NCBI GenBank assembly: GCA_021018995.1 | Contig: CM037593.1 | Span: 12,862,088 to 12,926,087, forward strand | DNA: 64,000 bases | Direction of reading: 5' to 3' | DNA from: Chloranthus sessilifolius | Lineage: Eukaryota; Streptophyta; Magnoliopsida; Chloranthales; Chloranthaceae | Shown here: piece by piece, positions 10,287 to 20,582 of the stretch | Position numbering within the stretch: position 1 is the first letter of the stretch | How the letters are laid out: each line of letters begins with the position of its first letter | Made by a program: the position numbers and the translations under genes | Notes under the pieces: generated by a model | Databases searched by the model: none | Seen by the model: only the letters and a program-made list of their open reading frames with translations | What the model was told of the DNA's origin: nothing

Positions 10287-10399
10287 GTTCTGAGGCCCTT
10301 GCTCCCGGCACTGAGAGCAACCCTGACTACCTGCCTGATCCGGAGGCTGAGGTTGATGAGGAGAATACCAATACCCCTGCTGACGAGCACCACCCGTAG
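10287..10399 (+). other. Putative acidic terminal exon in LTR-2
   Basis: 113 nt following the acceptor, open to TAG at 10397-10399. The frame ending at the stop reads GSEALAPGTESNPDYLPDPE and then an acidic run ending PADEHHP. LTR-3 has a 113-nt counterpart (12943-13055, reverse strand) starting GSEAVAPGTESGPDYQPDPE and ending ADEFYP. The chromovirus LTR has one ending SDYIPEEELDLPAEEFFP. Many differences fall at third codon positions, suggesting past selection on a peptide. The frame across the presumed splice is unresolved: joining in this frame would place a stop codon (TAA) directly before the junction. Confidence 0.45.
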
Positions 10400-10518
10400 C
10401 TAGGGTATTTGATTAGACTGAATATTTTGGGGATCTAGATATGTTTTGGATTATTGTGGTTATGGTGGCCACTTTTTTGTACTTAAAACTTTGTAGATAC
10501 TTTATTTTTTTTTGTTTT

Positions 10519-10540
10519 TATATATATATATATATATGTA
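10519..10540. repeat. (TA)n microsatellite
   Basis: About nine TA units after a T-rich run. Copy B (58717-58730) is a few bases shorter, one of the few A/B differences of the ordinary slippage type. Confidence 0.85.
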
Positions 10541-11372
10541 TTACCAAATTCTTCTCTTTTAAAGCTTTATAAGATGACTCGATTTGCCACCATCGATGGA
10601 TCGCCGATTTCCGCTTAAACGAGACACTGTGATTTGTCCTGGGGATCATCCAGAGCATGATCATGATGGCACGGATTTCTGGGCACGAAAATTCGGGTTG
10701 TCACAATTCTACTCTAAGCAAGGATCAAATTATTTAACTCAAAGGGGTTTAAAAGCCTACCTCTTGAAGTTAATCCTTCGGGTCCCATTGCGCCAATTTC
10801 AAGCACCGTAACGAAACCTTGAGGTCTAGTAGGCTCGGACTTCTAAGTCAGCCCAACACCACCTTACTTCAAGAGCAATAGACCCACACCCACCCTCAGA
10901 ATTATCCTCTCTCTCCTATCCTTCTCTCTTAATAGCTTAAATCGATCATAAATAAAAATACAAAACTTTTTAATGGTTGAGATGGGGAGAGGGTTTCTAA
11001 AACACAAGGGATCTAAGATCAAACAGTGTAGTGTTACAAGGGCTTCAAATTCCAGATCATACGTGAGGGAGAATGATCAAACTCTTCTTCACACCTCTCT
11101 TATAAGCTAAATTCTCCTCTCAAAATATCAAGATATTTTACCTAAAATTCTATCCACTTAACTTGCAAATGTTTTCGGTGTTAAGCACTCACACATTACT
11201 TAATGTATATATCATCTAAAATATAACTTACACAAGTTCAAAACAAAAATCTTTTGGTCACATCACTCATCATACTCTAAGTTACCAAAATCAATCAGGT
11301 TCGTCTCGTAAAATTTTCGAACATGCTTACCGAGGTAATCGAAATCAGGTCTAAAATATCAGGGATATTACA

Positions 11373-12532
11373 TCGCTGGAAAATATTGATGCGAATCTCG
11401 TGCTTTATTTGCATGATTTAATTTACTTATAGGATTTGATAGGGATTTTATTGTTTATATTTGAGCGTTTTTTCATACAAACTTGCCCTCAAATCTGCGA
11501 CAACGAGGTATGCATATTTTAAACAGGGGCTGTAGCCTTTCTTTTGATCTATAGTTTTGTATTCATTATGCTCAAATCCCCTTTTCATTAGTGATTATTC
11601 TTCATTGGAGAATGGCGATGCGAATTTCGTGCTTTACTTGCATGATTTGATTTACTTATGCAAATATCGTATTTTACTTGCATGATTTGATTTACTTATA
11701 GGATTTGATTTCCAAAATGGTTGAAAAAAATAGGAATTTATTGTTCATATTTGAGCGCTTTTTCCCTATAAATGCAAACTTATCCTCAAATCTGCGACAA
11801 CAAGGGTTGTAGCCTTTATTTTGATATATAGTTTAGCACTCATTATACTCAAATCCCTAACACTTCTATTCAAACTCTACACTATTTATAAACTACAAAG
11901 TATACAAGGGATGGTGTGAAATTGGGACATGTGTCTCAATCGAACATCCAATGATTGGTAAAGTTCTATAGTTCTCTATAGAAACTTCTCCACTCTTCAT
12001 TGATTCTACATGGTGCCTTTAGTGGCCTCAAACAATGGTTCCCAATCCTCAATGTATAAGCTAAACGTGGTCATTGGAAGATATAGTACAACTCATCCAT
12101 AAATTCGATTGTGTAATTAATGGTAAAAAAATTTCAATCATCATAATACAAACAAGTAGGGTTGATCATAATAGCGTAGATGATGTCGTGTAATAATTTC
12201 ATTAAATTCAGGCGCTTCCCAATAGGGGATGTGATGATTACAAAAGGAACGACTACGATGATTAGCAACCCAAAATAATTTTACGACCATTTTACATTAC
12301 TTGTTCACTTGGCAGTATATTAAATTTCAAGTCAAAAAGTAATTTTTACGTAGCAAAAATGCACTGAAGTGAACACCTTATTTTACAGGGCAAAATTTGA
12401 TATTATCGCATTATTTGTATTCCATTTTACTAGCAAATGGAGATTTTCCCATAATCATGTTACCATAAAGTAAACGAGGCATTAGAGAGGTGAAAAACCC
12501 TCGTCCGAAATAATTAAAATTAGGATATTAAT
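11373..12532. other. Unclassified spacer shared with copy C, no gene
   Basis: Matches 41353-42500 with moderate divergence. Contains two near-repeats of 'gcatgatttgatttacttat' (11640-11700, also at 11410) and the recurrent phrase 'cctcaaatctgcgacaac'. No coding sequence or recognisable element termini. Confidence 0.6.
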
Positions 12533-12942
12533 TGTGACAGCCCAAATTTCTGTATCCAGAAATCCGTGCCATCAGGATCATACTCTGGATGATCCCCGGG
12601 ACAATCACGAGTGTCTGCTCGTATAGCGGAAGCCAAGCAGACACTATCCAGCAGTGGTAGATCGAGTCAGTCATCTATGAACGCATTTCTCATAAAGAAC
12701 AATAATGATAGAACAGTTAATTCTATATAAAATCAAAAGAATACACATTCTCAAAAAGGAACCAAGAAGAACCATTGGTGATGGACATCCATCACCCAAA
12801 CAATGGTTCCCGATAGTGGTTCCGAATAGAATGAATAAATAATACAATAAGTAATCCTACTAAAATATGTACAAAAGTGGCCACCAGGCACACAATAATC
12901 CAAAAGGACAAAAATACAGTACATCGGACACCAGTACCCAGG

Positions 12943-13055
12943 CTACGGATAGAACTCGTCCGCCTGAATGTCTCTCTCCTCGTCCTCGGCCTCAGCCTCT
13001 GGGTCAGGCTGGTAGTCTGGGCCACTCTCTGTGCCGGGAGCTACAGCCTCAGAAC
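12943..13055 (-). other. Putative acidic terminal exon in LTR-3
   Basis: 113-nt counterpart of 10287-10399, preceded on the reverse strand by acceptor CAATTTTAG (13056-13061 side) and by TAGCTCACCCT. Reads GSEAVAPGTESGPDYQPDPE, then an acidic stretch to ADEFYP and TAG. In copy B (about 61107-61209) this same block is riddled with losses at CAG/CTG words and the frame is destroyed. Confidence 0.45.
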
Positions 13056-13828
13056 CTAAAATTGATTTAGAAAGCAGGGTGAGCTACATCATAGCTCAAT
13101 AGAAGAATTCCAACTAAACTAATTGAATATGCAGATCATGCTATCTCATAACAGAAATCAAATCAGGAACGTATAATCATGACGAATCGAACTAAAAGCT
13201 GAGATTTTATGCAAGAAATCAGATGTTATGCAAGTATATTATCAAAGTACTTAAATTGTGTGTATTTAACTTAAGAAACTCCCGTGACTATATAGCACGG
13301 AGTAAACAGGAATGTCCGATAGGAAACCCCAACCAATCTTCGTTCACACGAACAATTTTGAAAGTGCAGCAATGCCTCATCTATGGAGTGCAATTGTGCC
13401 GAGGATTGAAAGCAGGTGCACAAGTGTGCCAGGCATCGGATATACCACGGTCGTGGGGATCATCCGTTTAAATCATCAAATCACATACATATATACCTCA
13501 TGATCGATAATGTACATCGGGCGTTTTCAAAATCAGAATGTAAATCGTAATAGCAAGAATCATGATATGCATACATGCTTGGTAAACACAGAAATCAGGG
13601 CATAGATATGAAATAAACATGGAATCATACTCAAAAGCAGTTTAAGTTGGTTTTCTCCTACCTCAGGTCACTTTATCTTCTAAGCAAATCCAAAGCCTTT
13701 TCAAAGTGTCAGGGTTTGATCCTAGATCATAAACATAGTACTTTAAGTGTTAGGGATGTCATAAAGTTAACCGGCACAATGTCCCGTGGTGTTTAACCCA
13801 TAAAACCAAAACACAACAAAACAGGAGT

Positions 13829-14208
13829 GATTGATCGGTCACCACTCTTATTGATCGATCAATACCCCTTGTTGATCGATCAAGACCTCTCATTGATCAA
13901 TCACCACCCTTTAGCTCTCTTTTACGCAATAGCCAATTGATCGATCAATACACCTTATTGATCGATCACCTATCATCATTGATCGATCAATACACTCATT
14001 GATCGATCAATAACCTCTCTTCTACTCACATTTAACACAGCTTAAATTGATCGATCACCACTTGGGTTTATCGATCAATGCATCCTGTTGATCGATCAAT
14101 GCCCTCATTGATCGATCACTAGCCCATTTTCAAATTTCTCCCCCTCTTCTGTTCACATTATCTGCCTATACAGATTGATCGATCAATGCCTTCATTGATC
14201 GATCAACA
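13829..14208. repeat. Array of the palindrome ATTGATCGATCAAT in LTR-3
   Basis: About fourteen copies of TTGATCGATCAA or one-base variants (TTGATCGGTCA, TTGATCGATCACC) at irregular spacing. Counterpart of the LTR-2 array. Duplicate at 61958-62337. Confidence 0.9.
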
Positions 14209-14224
14209 GGATGCATTGAGAGGA

Positions 14225-14930
14225 GATTACTCATCAAGAAGCAACCGATATTGAGAGGAGATTTCATGCTGATGAGATATGGGAAGCCATTAAAAACTAC
14301 AATGCCGAATGTGCCCCTCGGTCCCGTGGCTTCACTCGAGGCTTCTTTTTCAATTTTTGGTTGGTTGTCAAAGATGTTGTGACCTGAATGGTTGACAAAT
14401 CCTGGGAGGATGGGCACATTCACAAGTCTATAAATACCGCCTTCATCGTCCTAATCCCCAAAGAAAGAGGTGCTTTCGACATCAAGAAGTTTAGACCAAT
14501 ATTCTTGAGCTCCAGTCTATAAAAAAATCATAGCCAAATTTATTGCCAACCATTTGAAAGGAGTTATCGGCTCGGTTATATGAAAATCCAAAGGTGCGTT
14601 CATTGAAGGGCAGCAACTCCTAGACCTCACCGTTATTACACAAGAGTGTATTCATTCCAAATTGTCTTAAAAAGAAGACGAGGTTCTTATTATAGTTGAT
14701 ATGGAGAAGGCATGCGATTGATTCTGTTGGGAGTACCTACTTTGGATCTACGGATGCTTAGTCAGTGCTTACTTTCCTATCATAAGTGAAAAAGCCAGTG
14801 GCTTTTTTTTAGCCACTAAGGGTCTGAGGCAGGGCTGCCGTCCATCTCCTTACCTATTCAATATCGCAAGTGATGGCCTTGCCCTCCTATTCCAACAAGT
14901 TGAATCATGGGGCTCTTAGAGGTTTTTAAT
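14225..14930 (+). pseudogene. LINE (L1-type) reverse transcriptase remnant
   Basis: Forward frames read DEIWEAIKNYNAE, then FIVLIPKERGAFDIKKFRPI, KIIAKFIANHLKGVIGSV, GAFIEGQQLLDLTVI, VLIIVDMEKACD and KGLRQGCRPSPYLFNIASDGLALL. These correspond to the fingers/palm start of a plant non-LTR retrotransposon RT (RPISL, ANRLK, AFI.GRQILD, LD.EKAYD, KGLRQGDPLSPYLF). Several stops and frameshifts; the catalytic YADD and endonuclease are absent. The left edge is the LTR-3 junction. Relatives at 44275-44830 and 62354-63059. Confidence 0.88.
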
Positions 14931-16679
14931 CCTACATGTGATTTCAATATTAATCTACTCCAGTATTAAATTCTGAGGCCCAAGAAATCAAAATGGCCAT
15001 GGCAAAGTTTCCCTTCTTTTTTCAGGTGCTGCTTTATTGGGACTGTAGAAAAAGGGGCTCCATTAGAAAATGTTTTAGGCTATTATACTCAAAATAAATG
15101 TTTTTGATAAAATGGTTTCTGGAAATTAGGAGTTCTAAGATATGTGAGATCCTAATATGTGGCACGTGTGAGGTTAGTCTTGTTCTTAGCAAATTACAAA
15201 ACCAAACAAAAACGGAAACCGATTTGGATGGGTACAATTTTGGTTTTGGGTACTGAAAACCGGTTGAATAGGGAGAGAAAACTGACGGAAAATCGAAAAA
15301 TCTCTCTAAAAATAAAAAATATATAAAAAAATCTAAAAGCGAACCAAACCAACCGAAATTGAAATTGGATCGGTTTGGTTCGGTTTCAGTTGCACACATT
15401 ACAGATTTCGATTAATCGAAACTAATAAATTCAGTTTCGGTTTGGTTTTGGCCAAATCGACACCGAAAGTGAAAATTTGGTTTCGGTTCCGTATATCGAA
15501 CTTCTACAAATACTGGTATTAAAAATGATCTCTATCGTTTCTTTCAACACATTCAAGCATTGAACAAGATGATGGGTTTTGATTGTCTTGAATCTAATGA
15601 TAGAGATCGTGTTTCATGCCAACCTTTGGTCCTAAGGATCTTACATCATGGCCTTCAAATCAGAAGGCTAAGATGGTCCACATCCTAAAATTAACAAGCC
15701 TTTCTTTTGAACTATATCCAACGGCCCAAATATCATGTGCAAGTAGTTGCTCCCTTACATATGTATTATTTAGGGTACCTCTGTTCGCTCCTATTGGATT
15801 CCAAAGGGTAAGATCTGATAAGTTGCTGGAGATCCATTTTATGGAAGATCTGGGTAAATACGATCTCCATCATTTGATCCGAAGTAATAATCGATTGTTT
15901 TGAAGGGGTTTCTGAAGTGGACGCTTTCAGAGATTACGTGGGCGCTAATAGAGGTACCGTACCATTATTCCTTTGTTAAATACATAAATAGAGAGGCGTT
16001 TAAGTCTCCCAAGTATATGATGTCTCTAACCAGTGCTCTCAATTTCCCCAAAAGTCATCTAAGAATCAACAATTGGTCGATATCAACTTTTTGGCCCAGT
16101 AATATCAGAACCTTTTTTTAAATAAAAAAAAATTAACGAACATAAAGATATATGTTGGTCGATACCTGATACATATCGATCGATACAGGCCCGTATTTTC
16201 TAATATTGATACCCGAGTTGATACCTAATACGTATCGGTGCTGATACTTATCGGTTTCCCGAAAAACGAATATGTATCAATATCGGCCATTGCAATTTAA
16301 CCCATAGAGTGGTCGGATAGGGTAGGATCGGATTTTCCAGGTCTGAGTGCAATATAAACTTTGTTTTTACAGTCTTCTCTTGCTTCCTTTTATTCAAATA
16401 AAGTAATTATTCATACAATTAAAAAGGAAATAAAGAACCGAGTACGAGGTTAGAGGCTCGAATACCCATATACTTATAGGTGGAGAAAAAAATCGATGTA
16501 ATTGAATCGAGAAAATCAATCTGAAACCGAACAAAAATGGAAACCGGTTTGGATGGGTTCGGTTATGGTTTTGGGTACCAAAAACCGGTTGAATAGGGAG
16601 AGAAAACCGATGAAAAAATCTCTCTAAAAAGAAAAAATATATAAAAACTTAAGAAGCCAACGAAAACCTTTGAAACTAG
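14931..16679. other. Decayed repeats without genes
   Basis: 15170-15500 and 16440-16660 are two diverged copies of a block rich in 'ccgaaaccg/ggtttggttcggtt', also present at 45470-45840. 15530-15900 resembles the DR repeat family, and 15880-16060 matches 43378-43540. 16140-16290 is a GATACnnAT/ATATCG-rich degenerate stretch. The window's A/B duplication is visible up to 15870 only because the sequence ends there. No ORF with coding character. Confidence 0.6.
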
Positions 16680-16832
16680 ATCGTTGAAGATCGGCAACCA
16701 ACCATCGATGGCTAACGCTCAAGGTGCGCATATTTATAGTTTATATATTTATTGTTTTTGATTGATCGTGCGCCTAGATCTTTAGGCTTAATTTTGGATG
16801 GTCGGATCGTCAGATCCATTTAGATTCCATCA
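16680..16832 (+). mobile_element. Truncated 5' LTR of Ty1/copia element
   Basis: Matches the last 150 bp of the 3' LTR (35374-35526), from atcgttgaagatcggcaa to GATTCCATCA, directly followed by a primer-binding site. The first 320 bp of the LTR are missing, so the element is 5'-truncated and its target duplication is lost. Confidence 0.92.
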
Positions 16833-16834
16833 AT

Positions 16835-16847
16835 TGGTATCAGAGCC
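16835..16847 (+). promoter_or_regulatory. Copia primer-binding site
   Basis: TGGTATCAGAGCC, complementary to the 3' end of plant initiator tRNA-Met, two bases after the LTR end. This fixes the LTR boundary and the forward orientation of the copia element. Confidence 0.93.
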
Positions 16848-18431
16848 ATGATTGGCGTTATGATCGGTCAAAGCTTTAAAATGAATTTTTTTTTTTTAAT
16901 GGCTGTTTTACAAAAAAAAAAAAAAAAAATTTGGCCGCCGGTGGGGGTTCTCCGGCCACCGGACTGGCACCGGCCGAAGGCCGGTACCGGGGCCAACCGG
17001 ATGGCTGACCGGACCCTGGGGTCTGGTGACCATAGAAGGAAGGAGGCTCTGCGACTCAAGTCAAAAAAAAAAAATTTTGGTTCAGCGATCGGCCGAGTCC
17101 GGCGGTCTCACAGTTTCTCCGTACCGGTGGCATTAGCCAACTTCCGTCGGGGCCGTCGCCACCGGACCGTCGGCGCCGGTCACTAGATGGGGCGCGGGTA
17201 AGCCCGAAAGGGTGTCTGTAACAAAAAAAAAAAAAAAAAAAAAAAAGAAAATTCACTTTGGGCCGTTGGTCGTGGCCAAATAGTTTTTTTTCTACTGGGA
17301 CGATGACGCCGACGTCAAGACCGGGGCGATCGGCGGTCTGCCGGACCCGTCGGTCGATTCTGGTGAGGGTGTGATTAAGCCCGGTAATGTTGTAACTTCA
17401 AAAAAAAAAAAAAATTTCTGAAGAAGATGAAGAGGAAGAAGAAAGGGGGATGGGGCGGGTTACGACCGCCCACCACTGACCCTTGTGGCCCACCGACTCG
17501 CTTTGGTTTGGCTGACCCACGACCCTTTGGCCTTTGGCTTTTGGCCCGACCACGCTTGGGCCTACTTATTATACTGGCTGGCCCTTCTCGCCCGCTGACC
17601 CGACCACCCTTTGGCCTTGGCCCCTTCTTGACAATGCGGCTCATTTGGACCATAGCGACCCTGACCCGATACCCGGCCCTTGGTGAGGCCTTCTCGCCAC
17701 TCGGGCCCATGGTCCGAGCTCGACCAGAGCACGTGGCTGCCCGGCCTTGGCCAACCCATTATGCCCTTTGTATTTCTTAATCTTCTCGGGCAATTTCTGG
17801 GCTATTTATAGGTTTGATTTTCGGACATTATATATGCATTTTGACTATCTCGGACATTTCGGATCCGTTTTGGAGGTCTATTTTTGACAATGAGCTCTCT
17901 ATTATGATATTTTCATGACCTGATGTTATTTTTTCCATTTTTTAATTGTGTAATCAATTTTTTTTAGTATCATTCATTAGAATTGGGTAGTGGAGGTTGT
18001 GCTCCACCACCATGGCTGGTACTTACACATTATAATGTTCGTTTATTATCTATTTTGACACCTCCTCATAACATGTTTTGTGATCTTCTAAAATATTATC
18101 AAACCTAATATGACAACATGACTTGGAAAGATTCTTCTGCCCAACGGTGATGATCCTTCCTAGTGTCGTGGTTTTCATAGTGAGGTTTAATTTTGTCCAA
18201 GACCGTGTTACAAATTCCATGATAGTGTGTAGTGAACGTTGACGTCACAACATAAGCGGTTCTTCTGCCCAACGGTGATGAATCCCTTAATAGTATATGA
18301 TGGTTGTGTTTTACTATTCATTAGTTTGTGTGTGTGGGTACTGCTAGCGTGTTGTGACTCGACCCAACGGAGGGTCATAACGACGCAATTAGTACCACAA
18401 TCATTAATATAGATTGAGGAAGCGACTAGTG
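16848..18431 (+). other. Copia leader with GC-rich, A-tract-punctuated block
   Basis: Non-coding leader between the primer site and gag. 16931-17770 is strikingly GC-rich against AT-rich surroundings and is divided by long A runs (16912-16929, 17063-17074, 17223-17246, 17400-17414). Open frames here, such as 17427-17780, consist of low-complexity Pro/Arg/Leu-rich sequence and look like by-products of base composition. 18130-18400 contains repeated phrases ('ttctgcccaacggtgatga' at about 18138 and 18260; 'cgacccaacggagggt' at 18360 and again at 30412 beyond the gypsy insertion). Confidence 0.7.
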
Positions 18432-20570
18432 TGTGACGACCCGACTTTTCCAATCCTTACGGTATAGGAAAGGCCGGTTCATCAACTTATTGATTTCTCA
18501 ATAAGCCGTATTCAAACAGAAGCCGGCACATAACAATGATCTAAAACAGAGGCAAAGTAGAGATAAACCATAAATCAAAAGCTTGATATAACAAATCTAT
18601 CACTATGAGGAACCAAAAGGAACCACCGGTGATGGCCAATCCAACACCTAAACTAATGGTTCACGATGATGGTTCCTCAAGTGATATCAAAAGAACAAAA
18701 TAAGGCCTAGGGCCCAATATTCAAAACAATATTCAAACAAGATACCAAAAATATAGGATCTAGAGATCAAGGGAAGAACTCCTCAGCAGGTAAATCTAAT
18801 TCCTCCTCAGGAATATAGTCAGAATCCTCCAAATCCTCCGATCCCAAATCGGGTCAAAGACTGGCGTGACGATAGTCGCAACAAAGCCCAATAGAGGAAG
18901 CAGATCTATTTGCATTTCATTATAAGTAAAGGTTTTCAAAAGGCGAATTGAATCAAATATGGTTTTCAAATGATGCTTTACCAAGCGAAATCTCGATTCT
19001 AATCCTGAGTTAAGCGAATACATAAATCTGATGTGTTCGAAATTTTCTGACTGAGCATGCTTCTTATATTAAATTTATAACTTAATTTTATCTCTCAAAT
19101 TTCCTATAGCATGAGAGCAAGGTGCATTACCGATGGGAAAACCCTCATGACCATAAATGGTTCATGAACCCTTTTACGAATGCAACAAGCCCCTCGCTAT
19201 GAGGGAAACTTGCATAAAGTTATACCGTCAACACGGTTGGTAGAATCTAGGGCATCGTTACGTACCTCAAATCAAATGCAAATGCTAACGTATTTCAATA
19301 CTTATATTCATAACATATCTTGATTTTGGAAGTTACGATTCAAAAGTTTTGATTCAAGATTTAGCGAGGTTACGAGGTTCAATTTGCAAAGTTCTTAGTT
19401 ATAACAAAGTTTCCAAATTTTGATTTGTGTCATATAATCGAGTTTTATTCATCTTGTGTGCAATTGAATTTCCAAATTCATACTTCTTAATTTAACGATA
19501 AAAGCAGTCTTTACTTACAATTTAATGCAAATAAAATACAAGGTTCCCCTACCTTAACAAAGAGCTCCCAATCAAGCACAAAAAATCCTCACCAAGGACT
19601 CCGGTCAAAACCTACATATATTAACACTCTCGGTGTTAATATAAAAACCAAAAATCAAACTAAAGTTGCGGATCAAAAATCCAACAAAAGATTTGAATGC
19701 GAAGCAGGCGAGAATTGATGGTGGATTCTAAATTCGACCCTCAATTTCAATTACCAGGACATAAAATTGAAAATAGACACTCGATTTTCAATTCGATGGT
19801 CGATTCCGAAATTCGACTCGATTTGAAAATCGACGATTTTCTCATACATTAAATTTTGTAAAATTTGGATCTTGTTCCTTTTCTAAATTTTTTCCTTTTT
19901 TTTTTTTACATGCATTGTTTAGCCAATAATTACCTTTATAAACTAAACAAAATACAACATAACATGTTTTAAAAACCTACCTTTTGACGTATATTTAGTT
20001 GTTTCTTGCACCAATCACGCATCGGAAAACATCTCAAAGCTTCAATGATTCAAATTTTCACTTCATCCATCCAATAAGGTGACCACGACCTCATCAACAA
20101 CCAAATCACTGAGGTTCTCACTCTCCACATCACTCTTCTCTTTCTATAGATCAAAATGATCCGAATACAAATCTAAGGTTAATTAATGGTTGAGATGTGA
20201 AGAGGAGTTCTAAATCTTACAAGATCTAAGATCAATGAAGCAAGGCCTTTAAGGCTTAAATTTCCAACGAGAGATAGAGATTAATCTTCTCTTGCACTCT
20301 CTCTCTATAACCAAAACTAAACAAATTAATATCTAGATATTATATTTTGTAACTTATTTCCTAAAATAGAAAAAGTGCCCGACGCTAACCACAAACCCCT
20401 ACGTTTTGGTGTAAGTCATCGCTTACATGACTTGCACACATCGTTTGACAAAACCCTCTTACCACTAGTCTTATCATAGCCTTATCTTACTAAAGTCCAA
20501 AATATTATACCAGTATTTTCCTGCACGCTCCGAGGTAAACGAAAATAGGTCAAAATATCGTGATATTACA
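18432..20570 (-). repeat. Chromovirus 3' LTR (left on + strand)
   Basis: 2139 bp; matches 28310-30398 throughout, with indels concentrated in short patches. Contains the counterpart of the LTR intron/exon module: donor TTAAG|GTAGGG at about 19552, acceptor near 18861, and an acidic reading frame ending SDYIPEEELDLPAEEFFP with a stop at 18767-18769. Confidence 0.95.
18767..18860 (-). other. Putative acidic terminal exon in chromovirus LTR
   Basis: On the reverse strand, after the acceptor region (CACGCCAG in this LTR), the frame reads DLGSEDLEDSDYIPEEELDL and PAEEFFP then TGA. This is the same layout as the LTR-2 and LTR-3 exons (SE...DYxP, acidic, PA(D/E)E..P, stop). The second LTR has the same block with CAG-type losses (28663-28755). 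Translation is inferred only. Confidence 0.42.
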
Positions 20571-20582
20571 TTCTCCTCCTTA
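20571..20582 (-). promoter_or_regulatory. Chromovirus polypurine tract
   Basis: Reverse strand TAAGGAGGAGAA directly before the 3' LTR, preceded by the purine-rich TTTTCGAGGACGAAAATTCC, a typical Ty3/gypsy plus-strand primer. Confirms reverse orientation. Confidence 0.88.

Larger units (their letters stand above)
7862..10705 (+). mobile_element. Nested solo chromovirus LTR (LTR-2)
   Basis: 2844 bp beginning TGTAATAACCCG and ending GGGTTGTCACA, flanked by the 5-bp target duplication ATTCT (7857-7861 and 10706-10710). Copy C (40690-40705) has the empty site 'ccataattctactctaag'. The ends match the canonical TGTAATAYCCC...GTCACA of Tekay/Del-like chromoviruses. Contains a palindromic repeat array (8735-9003), an intron-like module with an acidic exon (9567-10399) and a TA microsatellite (10521-10537). 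No gag or pol. Confidence 0.92.
7361..11372 (-). mobile_element. Solo gypsy LTR (LTR-1), interrupted by nested LTR-2
   Basis: Reads TGTGACGACCCGACTTTTCC at the left and AGGGATATTACA at the right, the same ends as the LTRs of the complete chromovirus at 18432-30398, so it is a related solo LTR in reverse orientation. Without the nested element it is about 1.17 kb, against 2.1 kb for the complete element; about 1 kb of the LTR middle is missing. The target duplication TCGTT/TCGCT is clear in copies B and C; in copy A the left side is damaged. No internal retroelement sequence accompanies it. Confidence 0.88.
12533..14224 (-). mobile_element. Truncated chromovirus LTR (LTR-3)
   Basis: Starts TGTGACAGCCCAAATTTC, which corresponds to the reverse complement of the end of LTR-2 (GGGTTGTCACA side), and shares with it the gaaccattgg/gtggccacca blocks, the acidic exon, the donor/acceptor words and the palindrome array. 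Its other end is lost: at about 14225 it passes directly into LINE sequence. In copy C the same position (42500-44274) holds unrelated sequence, so the LTR replaced, or was joined to, a deleted interval. No target duplication is visible. Confidence 0.82.
1..15870. repeat. Tandem segmental duplication, copy A
   Basis: The whole interval matches 48207-64000 in the same orientation, with an offset drifting only from 48206 to 48129 over 15.9 kb through small indels. All landmarks recur in the same order: kinase copies, TIR element, solo LTRs, nested LTR and LINE remnant. The left end is cut by the window edge inside kinase pseudogene K1, so the true left boundary is not visible. Most stretches are identical; differences are clustered in short patches (see findings). 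Confidence 0.97.

Noticed and set aside
10584-10811. 75-codon open frame across the LTR-2 end
   Set aside because: Crosses the LTR-2 boundary and target duplication at 10705-10710 and is disrupted in copy B.
15034-15399. 121-codon reverse open frame
   Set aside because: Consists of the 'ggtttggttcggtt' repeat block and AT-rich sequence; no homology, the same in copy B only because of the duplication.
17427-17780. 117-codon open frame, Pro/Arg/Leu-rich
   Set aside because: It lies in the GC-rich copia leader, has overlapping open frames on both strands, no domain and no conserved start; it fits base-composition noise.
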